64,000 bases of DNA from Flavobacterium microcysteis (GCF_006385255.1 NZ_VFJE01000056.1:310001-374000); one strand, 5' to 3'. Positions 17,401-27,020 are shown, numbered from the stretch's first letter. Notes: generated by a model not told the origin, from the sequence alone. Program-made: numbers and translations.

Positions 17401-20400
17401 TCCGTATAACTTTAACCCGTTAGCACAGGCTACAAATAGCTTTACGCCAGATCAGGCTGTAGATAACTTTGGGGGAATTATGAGGGCTATCAATTCCACT
17501 GTGGAGTACATTCAATTTTGGATGTTAGACCCGTATTACAACGACCAAAGAGGTTCTGCTAATGCAGGCAATACTGGAAGACTATATTTCAACCTTGGAG
17601 AAATTTCAGAAGACGTTTTAAAAGACGGAAGAAAACAATACGAAAATGGACTTCCTGGTGCGGGTTCAACACAGCCTACATTCTCAACAATCTGGGGTAA
17701 AATTCCAATTTCACAATCTTTGATTTATGCGTTTGATACCAATGGTGGTAACAGACAGTTCCAGGATGTGGGTCTTGATGGTTTGAATGATGCAGAAGAA
17801 GCAGCACAATTCCCTGGATTCGCTTCACAACCTGACCCTGCAGCAGATAATTACCAATATTTCCTAAGTGCAACCGGAGATGTTATACAGCGTTATAAAA
17901 ATTATAACGGATTGCAAGGAAACTCTCCAATAGATGTTGGAGATACAAATAGAGGTGCAACGACTTTGCCGGATACTGAAGACATCAACAGAGACAATAC
18001 AATGAATGAAATCAATGCTTATTATGAATATGGCATTGAGATAAGACCAAACATGGTAGTTGGGTCAAGTCCGTATATTACTGATATTAGAGAAACAATA
18101 GCAAGTATTCCGGGACAAGAAACTACAGGAGCACGTTGGATTCAATTCAAGATTCCGGTTTCACAACCAGACAATACGATTGGAAGTATTTCCGATTTCA
18201 GATCGATTCGTTTCATGAGAATGTTCGTTACAGGTTTCAACGATCAGATCACACTTCGTTTTGGTGCTTTGGAATTGGTTCGTGGCGAATGGAGAAGATA
18301 TGTTAAGACTCTTGACCCGAACGAGCAGGATGACAATATCAACAATGCTGATGATACTGCTTTAGATGTTTTAGCGGTTAACATTCAGGAGAACGGAGAC
18401 AGATCGCCTATTAAATATGTTACACCTCCTGGAGTTGTAAGAGAGCAATTGTATAACAGCAACACCATTATAAACCAAAATGAGCAGTCGCTTTCTTTAA
18501 GAGTGACAAAAGCAAATCAGGCGCTTCCTGGACTTGGAGGTTTGGAACCAGGTGATTCCAGAGCGGTATTCAAGAACGTAAGTGTTGATATGCGTCAGTT
18601 CAAGAAATTAAAAATGTTCTTACACGCTGAAGCGTTGCCAGTACCTACAGATGTACAGCCTTTGTCAGACGATCAAATGGTAGCATTCATCCGATTTGGT
18701 AATGACTTTACGCAAAACTTCTATCAGGTAGAGATTCCGTTAAAAGTAACGCCACAAAGCTCTGCACTTACTGCAGAACAGGTTTGGCCGGAAGCCAACC
18801 AGATTGATTTAGCACTGTCGTTACTGACCAAGCTGAAAATTATGGCTATGGATCCAAACAATCCATTGTTGGTTCCAGATGCTTTGGGTGTAAAATATAT
18901 AGATGACTTTGTCTTGGATCCGTCATTAGCAGGAAGAATCAATCCATTGCGATTAGGTATCAAGGGAAATCCAAACTTTGGATTGGTAAGGACTTTAATG
19001 GTAGGTTTGAAAAACCGTCATTCAGATGATATTCGTGGTGAAGTTTGGTTCAACGAACTTCGTCTTGCAGACATGGACAATAAAGGCGGAATGGCGGCAA
19101 TTGCCAGCTTAGATAGTAACTTGGCTGATTTTGCTACAATTTCTGCAACAGGAAGAATGAGCACACAAGGCTTTGGTTCTTTAGAACAAGGGCCAAACGA
19201 AAGAAGTCGTGAAGATATCAAGCAATACGATATCGTGACCAATGTGAACTTAGGAAAACTGTTACCTAAAAAATGGGGAGTTAATCTTCCGTTCAACTAT
19301 GCTATAGGTGAAGAAAAGATTACTCCGGAATACGATCCGTTCAATCAGGATATTCGCTTGGATCAGTTGTTAGATAATACGCCTGATGCAGCAGCAAGAA
19401 ACAATATTGAAAGCAGAGCGGTTGATTATACGAAGAGAAAAAGTATCAACTTTATAGGAGTCAAAAAAGAAAGAGGTGCAGAGCAGAAACCGCATTTTTA
19501 TGACCCAGAAAACTTGACATTATCGTATTCGTTTAATGAAACAGAACACCATGACTATGAGATTGAAAACTTATTGGATCAACAGGTAAAAGCTTCTGTG
19601 GATTATACTTTTGCTTTCCAGCCAAAAGCGGTTGAGCCATTCAAGAACTCTAAGTTTATGAAGAAAAGCCAGTATTGGAAAATATTGAGTGATTTCAATT
19701 TCAACTACCTGCCATCTACAATTACCTTTAGTTCCAATATTATGAGACAATATAATAAACAGGAATATAGAGATGTAGATATTCAGGGAATTGGATTGTC
19801 GCCATTATATAGAAGAAATTACATGTTCAACTACCAGTATGGTTTCAATTATAATTTGACAAAAGCATTAAGAGTAAACTATACGGCATCTACCAATAAC
19901 ATTGTAAGAAACTATCTTGATGAATTTGGTGTTCCGATGGAAGATTTCACAATCTGGGATGATTTCTGGAACATTGGTGAAGCCAACCAGCACATGCAAC
20001 AGCTAACAGTTAACTATGACTTGCCGCTGAATAAAATTCCTGCATTAGGATTTATAAAATCGACTTATTCTTATACGGGTGATTACAGCTGGCAGCGTGC
20101 GACAGATGCTATGGCAACAGTTACTACTGATGATGGTACTTTCAATCTAGGAAATACAATCCAGAACAATGGTTCGCACCAATTGAATACTGCACTGAAC
20201 ATGGATGTTCTTTATAAGTATTTAGGATTAGGTAAAAAGCCAAAGGTGCCAACAAAACCAGCACCACAGGCACCGCCAAAACCAGGTGAGAAAATTACAA
20301 ATACTAACAAGCCGCAAACATCTGGAAGCAATGTGTTTATGGATGGATTGGTAGGAGTTCTGACCAGTGTTAAAAACATTCAGATCAACTATTCTCAAAA

Positions 20401-21679
20401 TGAAGGTACAGTATTGCCAGGTTTCATACCAGGCGTAGGTTTCTTTGGAACGACTAAGCCGTCTTTAGGATTCGTTATGGGAAGCCAGGCAGACATACGT
20501 TATGAAGCAGCAAAAAGAGGATGGTTGACAAACTATGAGGATTTCAACCAGAACTTTACCCAGACTTCTTCTAAGAAATTGAACCTAACTGCCAATGTTG
20601 ACCTGTTCCCTGACTTTAAGATTGACTTGACAGCAGACCGTTCCTATACTGAAAATTTCTCAGAACAATTTGATGCTGCAGATGGAGTGTATCATTCCCG
20701 TTCACCATACAACTATGGTAACTTCTCTATCTCTACTGTAATGATCAAGACAGCATTTGGAAAGAGTGATGAGAATTCGTCAGCAGCTTTTGATGATTTC
20801 AGAAACAACAGATTGACTGTGGCTGACCGTTTGGCAACAAGCTATTACGGAACTACAGAATTCCCGAGAACTACGGATGGTTTCCCTGTTGGATTTGGAA
20901 AAAATAGCCAATCGGTATTATTGCCTTCGTTCTTGGCAGCCTATACTGGAGCTGATGCTGGAGGAGTTAAATTAGGGCCTTTCAGAGATGTGCCAATTCC
21001 AAACTGGAATATAAAATATAACGGATTGATGCGCTATAAATTCTTTAAAGATAGATTCAAGCGTTTCTCTTTACAACACGGATATAGAGCATCCTATACA
21101 ATCAACTCGTTCCGTTCTAATTTTGAATACGACCAAAACCGTGATGCAGTTGATGCAAGTGGTAATTTATTAAGCAAGACTATTATTTCAAACGTTAACC
21201 TTGTGGAGCAGTTTAATCCATTGGTTAGGGTAGATTTTGAGATGAAAAACTCGTTTAAGGTATTGGCTGAGGTTAAGAAAGACAGAACGCTGTCGATGAG
21301 TTTTGATAATAACCTTCTTACAGAAGTAAGAGGAATGGAGTATATCTTAGGTTTGGGTTATCGATTTAAAGATGTTGTAATTACATCGAGATTGGCAGAC
21401 AACCCTACAAACACTATTCGAAGCGATATCAACCTTAAGGCAGATTTCTCTTTAAGAAAAGCAAACACGATCGTAAGATATCTGGATTATGATAATAACC
21501 AGTTAGCAGGAGGTCAGAACATCTGGTCGTTAAAATTAACTGCAGATTATGCATTCAGCAAAAACCTGACAGCAATATTCTATTACGACCACTCTTTCTC
21601 TAAAGCGGTGATCTCCACTTCGTTCCCATTGACCAATATCCGTACTGGTTTTACAATACGATATAACTTTGGAAATTAA
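14480..21679 (+). CDS. sprA: SprA, giant outer membrane translocon protein of the type IX secretion system
   Basis: SprA (Sov in Porphyromonas) forms the very large outer membrane beta-barrel pore of the T9SS and is required for gliding and secretion. The product is 2399 residues, the length expected for SprA. It starts with a signal peptide ending TIQAQ. The start codon is TTG at 14480, three bases after the ruvA stop; no ATG gives the signal peptide. The N-terminal PPSIIEAYTYDP segment, the long middle with repeated RGAQSLFGVKAQFQFGKTTITG-like beta hairpins, and the C-terminal strand ending TGFTIRYNFGN are characteristic. A proline-rich patch (KPAPQAPPKPGEK) occurs at about residue 1930. 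gcvH follows under its own promoter. Confidence 0.97.
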   Translation: MKTNYTNGIACNLKIGFWLISIFFSVTIQAQEDEEVQDTTKTGYSVGKVELKNPPSIIEAYTYDPITNRYIYTNTVNGFNINYPVVLTPEEYEELVLRESMRKYFKEKSDAIEGKKDGSDAKKKDLLPRYYVNSSFFETIFGSNTIDIKPTGSVEMDLGIRHTKQDNPALSPRNRSTTTFDFDQRISMSLMGKVGTKLNVNANYDTESTFAFQNLIKLEYSPTEDDIIQKIEVGNVSLPLNSTLIRGAQSLFGVKAQFQFGKTTITGIFSEQKSQTKTVTAQGGGTVQEYELFALDYDADRHFFLSQYFRNQYDRSLRNYPLIDSRVQITRIEVWVTNRQNRVSTTDNNLRNIIAIQDLGEAQLTGQDDDEVVAANPIPGGFFTAPANTPSKNSNNRYDPAKIGTTGVLSPAIREIATASAGFTGVTVSEGTDYSKLENARKLSPSEYTFHPQLGYVSLTQRLSNDEVLAVAYQYTIGDQIYQVGEFGTDGVDATQVSNGIPTTQSLILKMLKSNLTNVNKPVWNLMMKNIYALPGAYQLEQEDFKLNIMYTDPSPLNYITPASPAASNPLPADVEQTPLLRVFNVDRLNYTNDPQPNGDGFFDFIPGLTVDKQNGRIIFTTVEPFGEHLFNKLRTSPTQDYNAPAAGNYNGNQNKYVYRSMYRSTQAAALQDSDKNKFQLKGKFKSTSGDGIAIGAFNVPQGSVTVTAGGRVLVEGVDYTVNYQLGRVNILDASLQASGTPIEISLENNSVFGQQTRRFFGVNVEHKFNDKFIVGATLLKMSERPFTQKSNYGQESVNNTIIGLNTNFSSEVPFLTRLVNKLPNIDTDVPSNISFRGEVAYLKPDTPKADRFQGESTVYVDDFEGSQTTIDMRSPFAWSLSSVPEKPVMSDYNDFGGSLTTLNYGYKRAKLAWYSIDPTFYVQRPGGVSEDDLKLYSTRRIYSRELFPVTDIAVGQQTVINTLDLSYFPRERGPYNFNPLAQATNSFTPDQAVDNFGGIMRAINSTVEYIQFWMLDPYYNDQRGSANAGNTGRLYFNLGEISEDVLKDGRKQYENGLPGAGSTQPTFSTIWGKIPISQSLIYAFDTNGGNRQFQDVGLDGLNDAEEAAQFPGFASQPDPAADNYQYFLSATGDVIQRYKNYNGLQGNSPIDVGDTNRGATTLPDTEDINRDNTMNEINAYYEYGIEIRPNMVVGSSPYITDIRETIASIPGQETTGARWIQFKIPVSQPDNTIGSISDFRSIRFMRMFVTGFNDQITLRFGALELVRGEWRRYVKTLDPNEQDDNINNADDTALDVLAVNIQENGDRSPIKYVTPPGVVREQLYNSNTIINQNEQSLSLRVTKANQALPGLGGLEPGDSRAVFKNVSVDMRQFKKLKMFLHAEALPVPTDVQPLSDDQMVAFIRFGNDFTQNFYQVEIPLKVTPQSSALTAEQVWPEANQIDLALSLLTKLKIMAMDPNNPLLVPDALGVKYIDDFVLDPSLAGRINPLRLGIKGNPNFGLVRTLMVGLKNRHSDDIRGEVWFNELRLADMDNKGGMAAIASLDSNLADFATISATGRMSTQGFGSLEQGPNERSREDIKQYDIVTNVNLGKLLPKKWGVNLPFNYAIGEEKITPEYDPFNQDIRLDQLLDNTPDAAARNNIESRAVDYTKRKSINFIGVKKERGAEQKPHFYDPENLTLSYSFNETEHHDYEIENLLDQQVKASVDYTFAFQPKAVEPFKNSKFMKKSQYWKILSDFNFNYLPSTITFSSNIMRQYNKQEYRDVDIQGIGLSPLYRRNYMFNYQYGFNYNLTKALRVNYTASTNNIVRNYLDEFGVPMEDFTIWDDFWNIGEANQHMQQLTVNYDLPLNKIPALGFIKSTYSYTGDYSWQRATDAMATVTTDDGTFNLGNTIQNNGSHQLNTALNMDVLYKYLGLGKKPKVPTKPAPQAPPKPGEKITNTNKPQTSGSNVFMDGLVGVLTSVKNIQINYSQNEGTVLPGFIPGVGFFGTTKPSLGFVMGSQADIRYEAAKRGWLTNYEDFNQNFTQTSSKKLNLTANVDLFPDFKIDLTADRSYTENFSEQFDAADGVYHSRSPYNYGNFSISTVMIKTAFGKSDENSSAAFDDFRNNRLTVADRLATSYYGTTEFPRTTDGFPVGFGKNSQSVLLPSFLAAYTGADAGGVKLGPFRDVPIPNWNIKYNGLMRYKFFKDRFKRFSLQHGYRASYTINSFRSNFEYDQNRDAVDASGNLLSKTIISNVNLVEQFNPLVRVDFEMKNSFKVLAEVKKDRTLSMSFDNNLLTEVRGMEYILGLGYRFKDVVITSRLADNPTNTIRSDINLKADFSLRKANTIVRYLDYDNNQLAGGQNIWSLKLTADYAFSKNLTAIFYYDHSFSKAVISTSFPLTNIRTGFTIRYNFGN

Positions 21680-21714
21680 TTCGGAAAACATTTTAAAAAT
21701 ATATAAGTTAATAA

Positions 21715-21722
21715 TACATTTG
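21715..21722 (+). promoter_or_regulatory. -7 box of gcvH (TACATTTG)
   Basis: TAnnTTTG match ending 16 bases before the gcvH ATG. Confidence 0.7.
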
Positions 21723-21738
21723 CCCAAAACAACAAACA

Positions 21739-22119
21739 ATGAATATACCAGCAAATTTAAAGTATACGAAAGACCACGAATGGGTTAGCATAGATGGCGA
21801 TGTTGCAACTGTAGGGATTACAGATTTTGCACAAAAGGAATTAGGAGATATCGTTTATGTAGAGGTGGAGACCTTAGACCAAACTCTTGATAAAGATGAG
21901 GTTTTTGGTACGGTAGAAGCCGTAAAAACGGTGTCAGATTTATTCTTGCCGCTTTCAGGTGAAATTATTGAGTTCAACGAAACTCTTGAATCATCTCCTG
22001 AAAAAGTAAACACAGACCCATATGGTGATGGATGGATGGTGAAAGTAAAAATATCTAATACTTCTGAAATAGAAGGATTGTTAGATAGCGAAGCATACAA
22101 AAGCCTAATTGGAGCCTAA
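21739..22119 (+). CDS. gcvH: Glycine cleavage system H protein
   Basis: GcvH carries the aminomethyl group on a lipoyl arm during glycine cleavage. The 126-residue protein has the standard N-terminus [11 protein letters not shown] and the lipoylation motif [15 protein letters not shown] with the modified lysine at about residue 63. The C-terminal GDGWMVKVK segment is also standard. No other glycine cleavage genes are in the window. The last 11 bases overlap the start of the VanZ-like gene in another frame. Confidence 0.98.
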   Translation: MNIPANLKYTKDHEWVSIDGDVATVGITDFAQKELGDIVYVEVETLDQTLDKDEVFGTVEAVKTVSDLFLPLSGEIIEFNETLESSPEKVNTDPYGDGWMVKVKISNTSEIEGLLDSEAYKSLIGA

Positions 22120-22489
22120 TAAAAAAAGAATACTGTTTCTTGCCCTGGCGGTTTTTTGGAGTATTTCCATTACAATAGCCTGCTTGGTGAGCATGTCAGA
22201 AGTTCCTACTGTTAATGTAGACCAATTTGATAAAATCGTGCACTTGTGCTTTTATGCTGTTTTTTCGATACTTTGGTTTCAGTATCTAAAAACAAAAATA
22301 AGAAACACAAAAAAGCTCTTTCTGTTCGTGTTTTTTCTTTCAGTTCTCTTTGGGATTTTGATTGAAATATGCCAGTCGCTTTTTACAGAAAGTAGGCAGG
22401 CTGACATGAAAGATGTTATTGCGAATACGATTGGCGCATTCTTGGGATTGGCACTAATGGCAGTTTACAATAAAAGATTTAAAAATTAA
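22109..22489 (+). CDS. VanZ-like family membrane protein
   Basis: The 126-residue protein has four hydrophobic segments and the VanZ-like signatures [16 protein letters not shown] and [32 protein letters not shown]. Its most likely start is TTG at 22109, inside the last codons of gcvH, so translation is coupled by an 11-base overlap; the first ATG is 28 codons later and would remove the first membrane helix. VanZ-like proteins have no agreed function outside glycopeptide resistance clusters, and nothing here suggests resistance. Confidence 0.87.
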   Translation: MEPNKKRILFLALAVFWSISITIACLVSMSEVPTVNVDQFDKIVHLCFYAVFSILWFQYLKTKIRNTKKLFLFVFFLSVLFGILIEICQSLFTESRQADMKDVIANTIGAFLGLALMAVYNKRFKN

Positions 22490-22498
22490 TCTGAAAAT

Positions 22499-22525
22499 AT
22501 CCCGCTTCGGTGGGATTTTTTTATT
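22499..22525 (+). terminator. Terminator with UUCG loop after the VanZ-like gene
   Basis: ATCCCGC and GTGGGAT pair around a TTCG tetraloop (22499-22516) and are followed by a T-run. It lies 9 bases after the stop and directly before deoC. Confidence 0.85.
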
Positions 22526-22533
22526 TTTATCAT

Positions 22534-23277
22534 ATGGATATCAAGCAATATTTAGATTCGACCTACTTAAAAACGCCTCAACAGGCTGGAATCAGCGATG
22601 CTGAAAATGAAATAATCGTCAAAGGTTTTGTTCAGGAAGCTATTGATGAAGGCTTTAAGCTTATTATGATCCGTCCGAATATGGTGCATATGGCAAAACA
22701 GATGATTTTAAAAGCCGGTTCAAAAGTTTTAGTCGGAACAGTTATCGGATTTCCGGAAGGGAATTACTCTTTGGAGCACAAGCTGGAAGAAGCGCAGCAA
22801 GCAATCAAAGACGGAGCCGATGAATTGGATTTCGTATGTGATTATGAAGCCTTCAAAAAAGGAGAATTGGATCTGGTAAAGAAAGAAATCCTGAAAGGAA
22901 CCCAGCTAGGGTTGTCCAACCATAAGGTTGTGAAATGGATTATAGAAGTTGCGGCCCTAAACAGCCAGCAAATTATGCATCTTTCCTGTTTGGTAAAAAA
23001 TGTAGTTATTTCTAATTTTTCAGAAGACAATTATGCCTTGGTTTTTGTGAAGTCATCTACCGGGTTTTATAAAACAGAAGATGGTCTTCCTAATGGAGCA
23101 ACAGTTCCAACGATAATCATGATGCTTGAAAATGCATCGCCGCTGCCGGTAAAAGCGGCTGGTGGTGTCAGGACTTATGAAGAAGCAAAAGAAATGATTC
23201 GCTTAGGAGTCAAAAGAATCGGGACTTCGTCTGCAAAAGCAATTGCAAACGGAGAGGCGGCAAATAACGATTACTAA
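22534..23277 (+). CDS. deoC: Deoxyribose-phosphate aldolase
   Basis: DeoC cleaves 2-deoxyribose-5-phosphate to acetaldehyde and glyceraldehyde-3-phosphate in nucleoside breakdown. From the ATG at 22534 the protein has 247 residues. The Schiff-base lysine lies in VKSSTGF (about residue 172) and the second active lysine in VKAAGGVRTYEEA (about 207). The substrate-phosphate region GTSSAKAI is near the end. An upstream in-frame start at 22510 lies inside the preceding terminator and is rejected. remB starts 17 bases after the stop, so the two may be co-transcribed. Confidence 0.96.
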   Translation: MDIKQYLDSTYLKTPQQAGISDAENEIIVKGFVQEAIDEGFKLIMIRPNMVHMAKQMILKAGSKVLVGTVIGFPEGNYSLEHKLEEAQQAIKDGADELDFVCDYEAFKKGELDLVKKEILKGTQLGLSNHKVVKWIIEVAALNSQQIMHLSCLVKNVVISNFSEDNYALVFVKSSTGFYKTEDGLPNGATVPTIIMMLENASPLPVKAAGGVRTYEEAKEMIRLGVKRIGTSSAKAIANGEAANNDY

Positions 23278-23294
23278 AATCAGCAAGTCACTAC

Positions 23295-25403
23295 ATGAAG
23301 AAACTCCTACAGATTGCCGTCTTGCTTTTGTCCAGCCTTTCATTATGGGCCCAAAATAAAACCTGGGAAAGAGAGCAATTTCCTGTTTTTCCAAAATGTG
23401 AAGGGCAGCAGTCAGAAAATCTTGAAGCTTGCTTTTATAATGAGCTGCAGGATTTCGTGTTTGCTAATTTCAAGGTGCCACAGCAGGTAACGGAAAAAAA
23501 CTACAAAGGCAAAGTAATTGTGCTTTTTGAAGTCGATACGGCTGGAGTTTTTAAAATACAGTATATAGACGCAGTCGATGCCTCTTTAGCAGAAGAAAGC
23601 AAACGGGTTTTTGGATTGCTGCCAAAAATTAAACCAGCTACGTATAGCGGAAACCCAACCTATGCCAAATATACAATCAACATAAACATTCCTTTAGAAA
23701 AGCAGGCGGCTGTTGTTGCCGGTGCTAAAAAAGAAAATACAACTACTCTTGTAAAAGACAGGAGCAAGGAGCTGACGGAATTTGATAGTGTCGTTTACAA
23801 AAAGTTCGATAATCCGCAACTTAAAAGCCATCTTAATATTCCTTTTTCGCACAGCCTTTATGCGCAATTCGACAGAGCTTTGAATCAGGTAGGAAGCAAT
23901 AATCATACGGCTTCTAAACCTTATACCTATGCAGAAGTATCGAAATATTATGATCTGGAACAGGCCAATAAACAAATCCAGAAAAACAAGCAAGGTTGGT
24001 GGGGAAGAAAACTCTGGAATGAAAATCTTGTAGCAATTCAAGGTGACGGTTATTGGTTTACTATGAATCCTATTTTGGATTTAAGACTAGGGAAGAGCGA
24101 TCCAAGTAAGGCAGATTATACGTATCAGAATACCCGAGGCATTCAAATCCAGGGTGAAATCGGGAAAGAACTAAGTTTTACGGCTTCAATATTTGAAAGT
24201 CAGGGACGTTTTGCGGATTATTACAACAGATATGCGGAATCGATTAAGCCATCTGGTGGTAATCCGGCAATTATTCCAGGAGTCGGAATAGCAAAAGGTT
24301 TTAAAGAAGATGCCTATGATTTTCCAATGGCTGAGGCGAACATATCCTATACTCCAAGCAAGTTTTTCAACTTACAGTTGGGTTATGGTAGGAATTTTTT
24401 AGGTGATGGTTATAGGTCTTTGCTACAAGGCGATGGAACAAGTCCGTATCCTTTTTTTAAGATCAATACCAATTTCTGGAAAATCAAATACACCAATACG
24501 TATATGTGGCTGAAAGATGTGCGTCAAGAAGCTACTGAAGATAATACCTATGCCACAAAATTCATGGCAAATCATTACCTGAGCTGGAATGTCACAAAAA
24601 GATGGAATCTTGGTTTTTTTGAATCCGTAGTTTGGGCTAATCAGAACAATCGTGGTTTTGATGCCAGTTTCATTAATCCGATTATATTTTACAGAGCAGT
24701 AGAGTTCTCATCGTCCTCAAAAAGCGGTAATGCCCTTTTAGGTCTTACATCAAAATATAAATTTAGCAACCAGGTTCAGTTGTATGGACAATTCTTATTG
24801 GATGAATTCTCTGTTTCCGATATGAAAGCGGGAGATCAAAGCTGGAAAAATAAATTTGGGTACCAACTCGGAGCAAAGTATTTTGATGCTTTTAATATCG
24901 ATAACCTATTGCTGCAGTTAGAATACAACCATGTCCGCCCTTATGTGTATGCGCATAGCAACCCGTTGACAAATTATGCACATAGCAATCAAAGCATGGG
25001 GCACCAATGGGGAGGTAATTTTAAAGAATTAATTGGTGTAGCCCGATATTTTAAAGGAAGATGGTTTGCAGATGCCAAATTAACCTACGGAAAAAGAGGG
25101 CTCGATTTTGATACGGATGCAGATTCTTTCAATTATGGAGGGAATATCTATAAAAACTACAGCGAAGGAAGACCTCGTGATACCGGTGTTAAGACCGGAC
25201 AAGGAAATGAAACGACAATTCTTATTGCCGACTTGCAGGCGGGTTATCTGGTTAATCCGGCTACAAACCTGAAATTTTTTGCCGGGTTGATCTATAGAAA
25301 TTTCAATCCAAGTGTAGATACTCCGACGGCTTTTAAAGAAGATACAACTTGGTTTTCGATAGGTCTGAGAGCCGATCTTTTCAATTGGTATTTCGATTAT
25401 TAA
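23295..25403 (+). CDS. remB: RemB-like outer membrane gliding motility protein
   Basis: The 702-residue product has a signal peptide (cleavage after SLWAQ), a TonB-C-like N-terminal module of about 110 residues (FPVFPKCEG, YKGKVIVLFEVDTAGV), a linker, and a beta-rich C-terminal part with aromatic-ending strands typical of an outer membrane barrel, last strand ending in LFNWYFDY. This architecture and the position downstream of sprA-gcvH-vanZ-deoC match the gliding-motility gene remB of F. johnsoniae as I remember it. It has no T9SS sorting tail. The role in motility is taken from that relative and was not shown here. Confidence 0.8.
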   Translation: MKKLLQIAVLLLSSLSLWAQNKTWEREQFPVFPKCEGQQSENLEACFYNELQDFVFANFKVPQQVTEKNYKGKVIVLFEVDTAGVFKIQYIDAVDASLAEESKRVFGLLPKIKPATYSGNPTYAKYTININIPLEKQAAVVAGAKKENTTTLVKDRSKELTEFDSVVYKKFDNPQLKSHLNIPFSHSLYAQFDRALNQVGSNNHTASKPYTYAEVSKYYDLEQANKQIQKNKQGWWGRKLWNENLVAIQGDGYWFTMNPILDLRLGKSDPSKADYTYQNTRGIQIQGEIGKELSFTASIFESQGRFADYYNRYAESIKPSGGNPAIIPGVGIAKGFKEDAYDFPMAEANISYTPSKFFNLQLGYGRNFLGDGYRSLLQGDGTSPYPFFKINTNFWKIKYTNTYMWLKDVRQEATEDNTYATKFMANHYLSWNVTKRWNLGFFESVVWANQNNRGFDASFINPIIFYRAVEFSSSSKSGNALLGLTSKYKFSNQVQLYGQFLLDEFSVSDMKAGDQSWKNKFGYQLGAKYFDAFNIDNLLLQLEYNHVRPYVYAHSNPLTNYAHSNQSMGHQWGGNFKELIGVARYFKGRWFADAKLTYGKRGLDFDTDADSFNYGGNIYKNYSEGRPRDTGVKTGQGNETTILIADLQAGYLVNPATNLKFFAGLIYRNFNPSVDTPTAFKEDTTWFSIGLRADLFNWYFDY

Positions 25404-25442
25404 TTCAGTTTTCGCAAAACCTGCGTTTTTTGTGATTTGTTT

Positions 25443-25474
25443 TTTGTGATTTTCTTTCTGAACCAGTATCTTTG
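25443..25474 (+). promoter_or_regulatory. Promoter of the ctaB oxidase cluster (TTTG, 20 bases, TATCTTTG)
   Basis: The most complete Bacteroidetes promoter in the window: TTTG at 25443-25446, a 20-base gap, and TATCTTTG at 25467-25474, ending 20 bases before the ctaB ATG. Confidence 0.75.
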
Positions 25475-25494
25475 CGCAAGATTTCAAAATCCAA

Positions 25495-26424
25495 ATGAAA
25501 GCAGCATTGAGCACTACAGCAAATAACTTTTCCTTAAAATCCCTTTATATTGATTTCAGAGAAATCACAAAGGCAAGATTGGCAGTTAGCGTAGTTTTTT
25601 CTTCTATTGCAGGTTACCTGTTAGGATTTGATGCGGCTCACCCGTTCAAATGGGTAACTTTGATCATGCTTTCTGTTGGAGGCTACTGCATGGTTGGGGC
25701 GTCCAACGCTTTTAACCAAATCATCGAAAAAGACCTGGATGCTTTGATGGATAGGACAAAAAACCGTCCTGTTCCTTCCGGAAGAATGTCAGTAAACACG
25801 GCTTTTATCATTGCATGTGTTTTGACAATCATGGGTTTGGTGATTCTTTACAATATCAATCCTAAGACAGCCATGTTTGGCGCTATTTCTATTTTTCTTT
25901 ATACGAGTATCTATACGCCCTTAAAGACAAAAACGCCATTGTCTGTTTTTGTAGGTGCTTTTCCCGGAGCTATTCCTTTTATGTTAGGATGGGTAGCGGC
26001 TACAGATGAGTTCGGAATTGAAGCCGGAACACTTTTCCTGATTCAATTCTTCTGGCAGTTCCCTCATTTTTGGGCTATTGGATGGTTCTTGTTTGACGAC
26101 TATAAAAAGGCTGGGTTTTTTATGCTGCCAACCGGAAAAAAAGATAGGACTACGGCAACTCAAATTATACTGTATACAGTTTGGTTGATTGGAGCTTCGT
26201 TGCTTCCGGCGTTCTTTCCTGTGATAGGTTTGGTTGGAAGTAAGTTACAGTTAAGCCCTATTGCGGCGGTTGTTGTATTGTTGTTGGGAGTGTGGATGTT
26301 GATTTATGCTGTGAAATTGTATAAGTCTCGAGAAGCAAAAGCAGCACGAACATTAATGTTGGTGAGTGTATCTTACATTACCCTGCTTCAAATTGTGTAT
26401 ATAGCAGATAAATTTTTACGATAA
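25495..26424 (+). CDS. ctaB: Protoheme IX farnesyltransferase (heme O synthase)
   Basis: CtaB/CyoE attaches a farnesyl group to heme B to make heme O for terminal oxidases. The 309-residue protein has about nine membrane helices and the prenyltransferase Asp motif NAFNQIIEKDLDALMDRTKN, followed by RPVPSGRMS. The second conserved loop (TPLKTKTPLSVFVGAFPGAIP) is also present. The stop overlaps the ATG of the next gene by one base. It is the first gene of a seven- to eight-gene oxidase assembly cluster. Confidence 0.97.
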   Translation: MKAALSTTANNFSLKSLYIDFREITKARLAVSVVFSSIAGYLLGFDAAHPFKWVTLIMLSVGGYCMVGASNAFNQIIEKDLDALMDRTKNRPVPSGRMSVNTAFIIACVLTIMGLVILYNINPKTAMFGAISIFLYTSIYTPLKTKTPLSVFVGAFPGAIPFMLGWVAATDEFGIEAGTLFLIQFFWQFPHFWAIGWFLFDDYKKAGFFMLPTGKKDRTTATQIILYTVWLIGASLLPAFFPVIGLVGSKLQLSPIAAVVVLLLGVWMLIYAVKLYKSREAKAARTLMLVSVSYITLLQIVYIADKFLR

Positions 26425-27020
26425 TGGAAATGACGATAAAAGGAATGACTGCCAACGAGCATAAAGAAAGAAAAGCAAGGTCGTATAAGCTGATCTTGTG
26501 GTTTGCAATGATAAGCATGACGATGATGTTTGCTGGACTAACCAGTGCGTATGTCGTGAGTGCGTCAAGGCCAGACTGGTTAAATGATTTTGATCTTCCA
26601 AGCGCATTTTATGCTAGTACGGTTGTAATCATAATCAGTAGCTTGACATTTCATTTTGCAAAAAAGGCGATTCAAAAAGATAACAGAAGCCTGACTACTA
26701 CACTTTTGCTGGTGACTTTAGTGTTAGGATTACTTTTTGTCTATTTTCAATTCGAAGGCTTTAATCAGATGATTGCAATGAAGTTGTATCCTACGGGTCC
26801 TTCAAGTACAGTGACTACTTCTTTTATCTATGTAGTGGTGCTAGTTCACTTTGCTCACCTTTTTGGAGGTCTGATATCGCTTTTAATCATAATTTATAAT
26901 CATTTTAAACAAAAATACAATTCAGGTCAAACCCTTGGAATAGAGCTAGGTGCGATGTTTTGGCACTTTCTGGACTTTCTGTGGCTGTATTTGTTTTTAT
27001 TTTTATATTTCTTTAAATAA
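26424..27020 (+). CDS. Cytochrome c oxidase subunit III, shorter copy
   Basis: The 198-residue membrane protein has five hydrophobic segments and the subunit III motifs SAYVVSASRPDW, the central QFEGFNQM, and the final HFLDFLWLYLFLFLYFF, similar to the GxxYWHFVDxVW end of the family. It starts on the last base of the ctaB stop codon. A second, longer subunit III gene follows after 42 bases. Which subunit III packs with CtaD cannot be told from sequence; the pair is common in Bacteroidetes. Confidence 0.9.
   Translation: MEMTIKGMTANEHKERKARSYKLILWFAMISMTMMFAGLTSAYVVSASRPDWLNDFDLPSAFYASTVVIIISSLTFHFAKKAIQKDNRSLTTTLLLVTLVLGLLFVYFQFEGFNQMIAMKLYPTGPSSTVTTSFIYVVVLVHFAHLFGGLISLLIIIYNHFKQKYNSGQTLGIELGAMFWHFLDFLWLYLFLFLYFFK

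Noticed and set aside
22510-22533. Earlier start for deoC
   Set aside because: It falls inside the terminator of the preceding gene.
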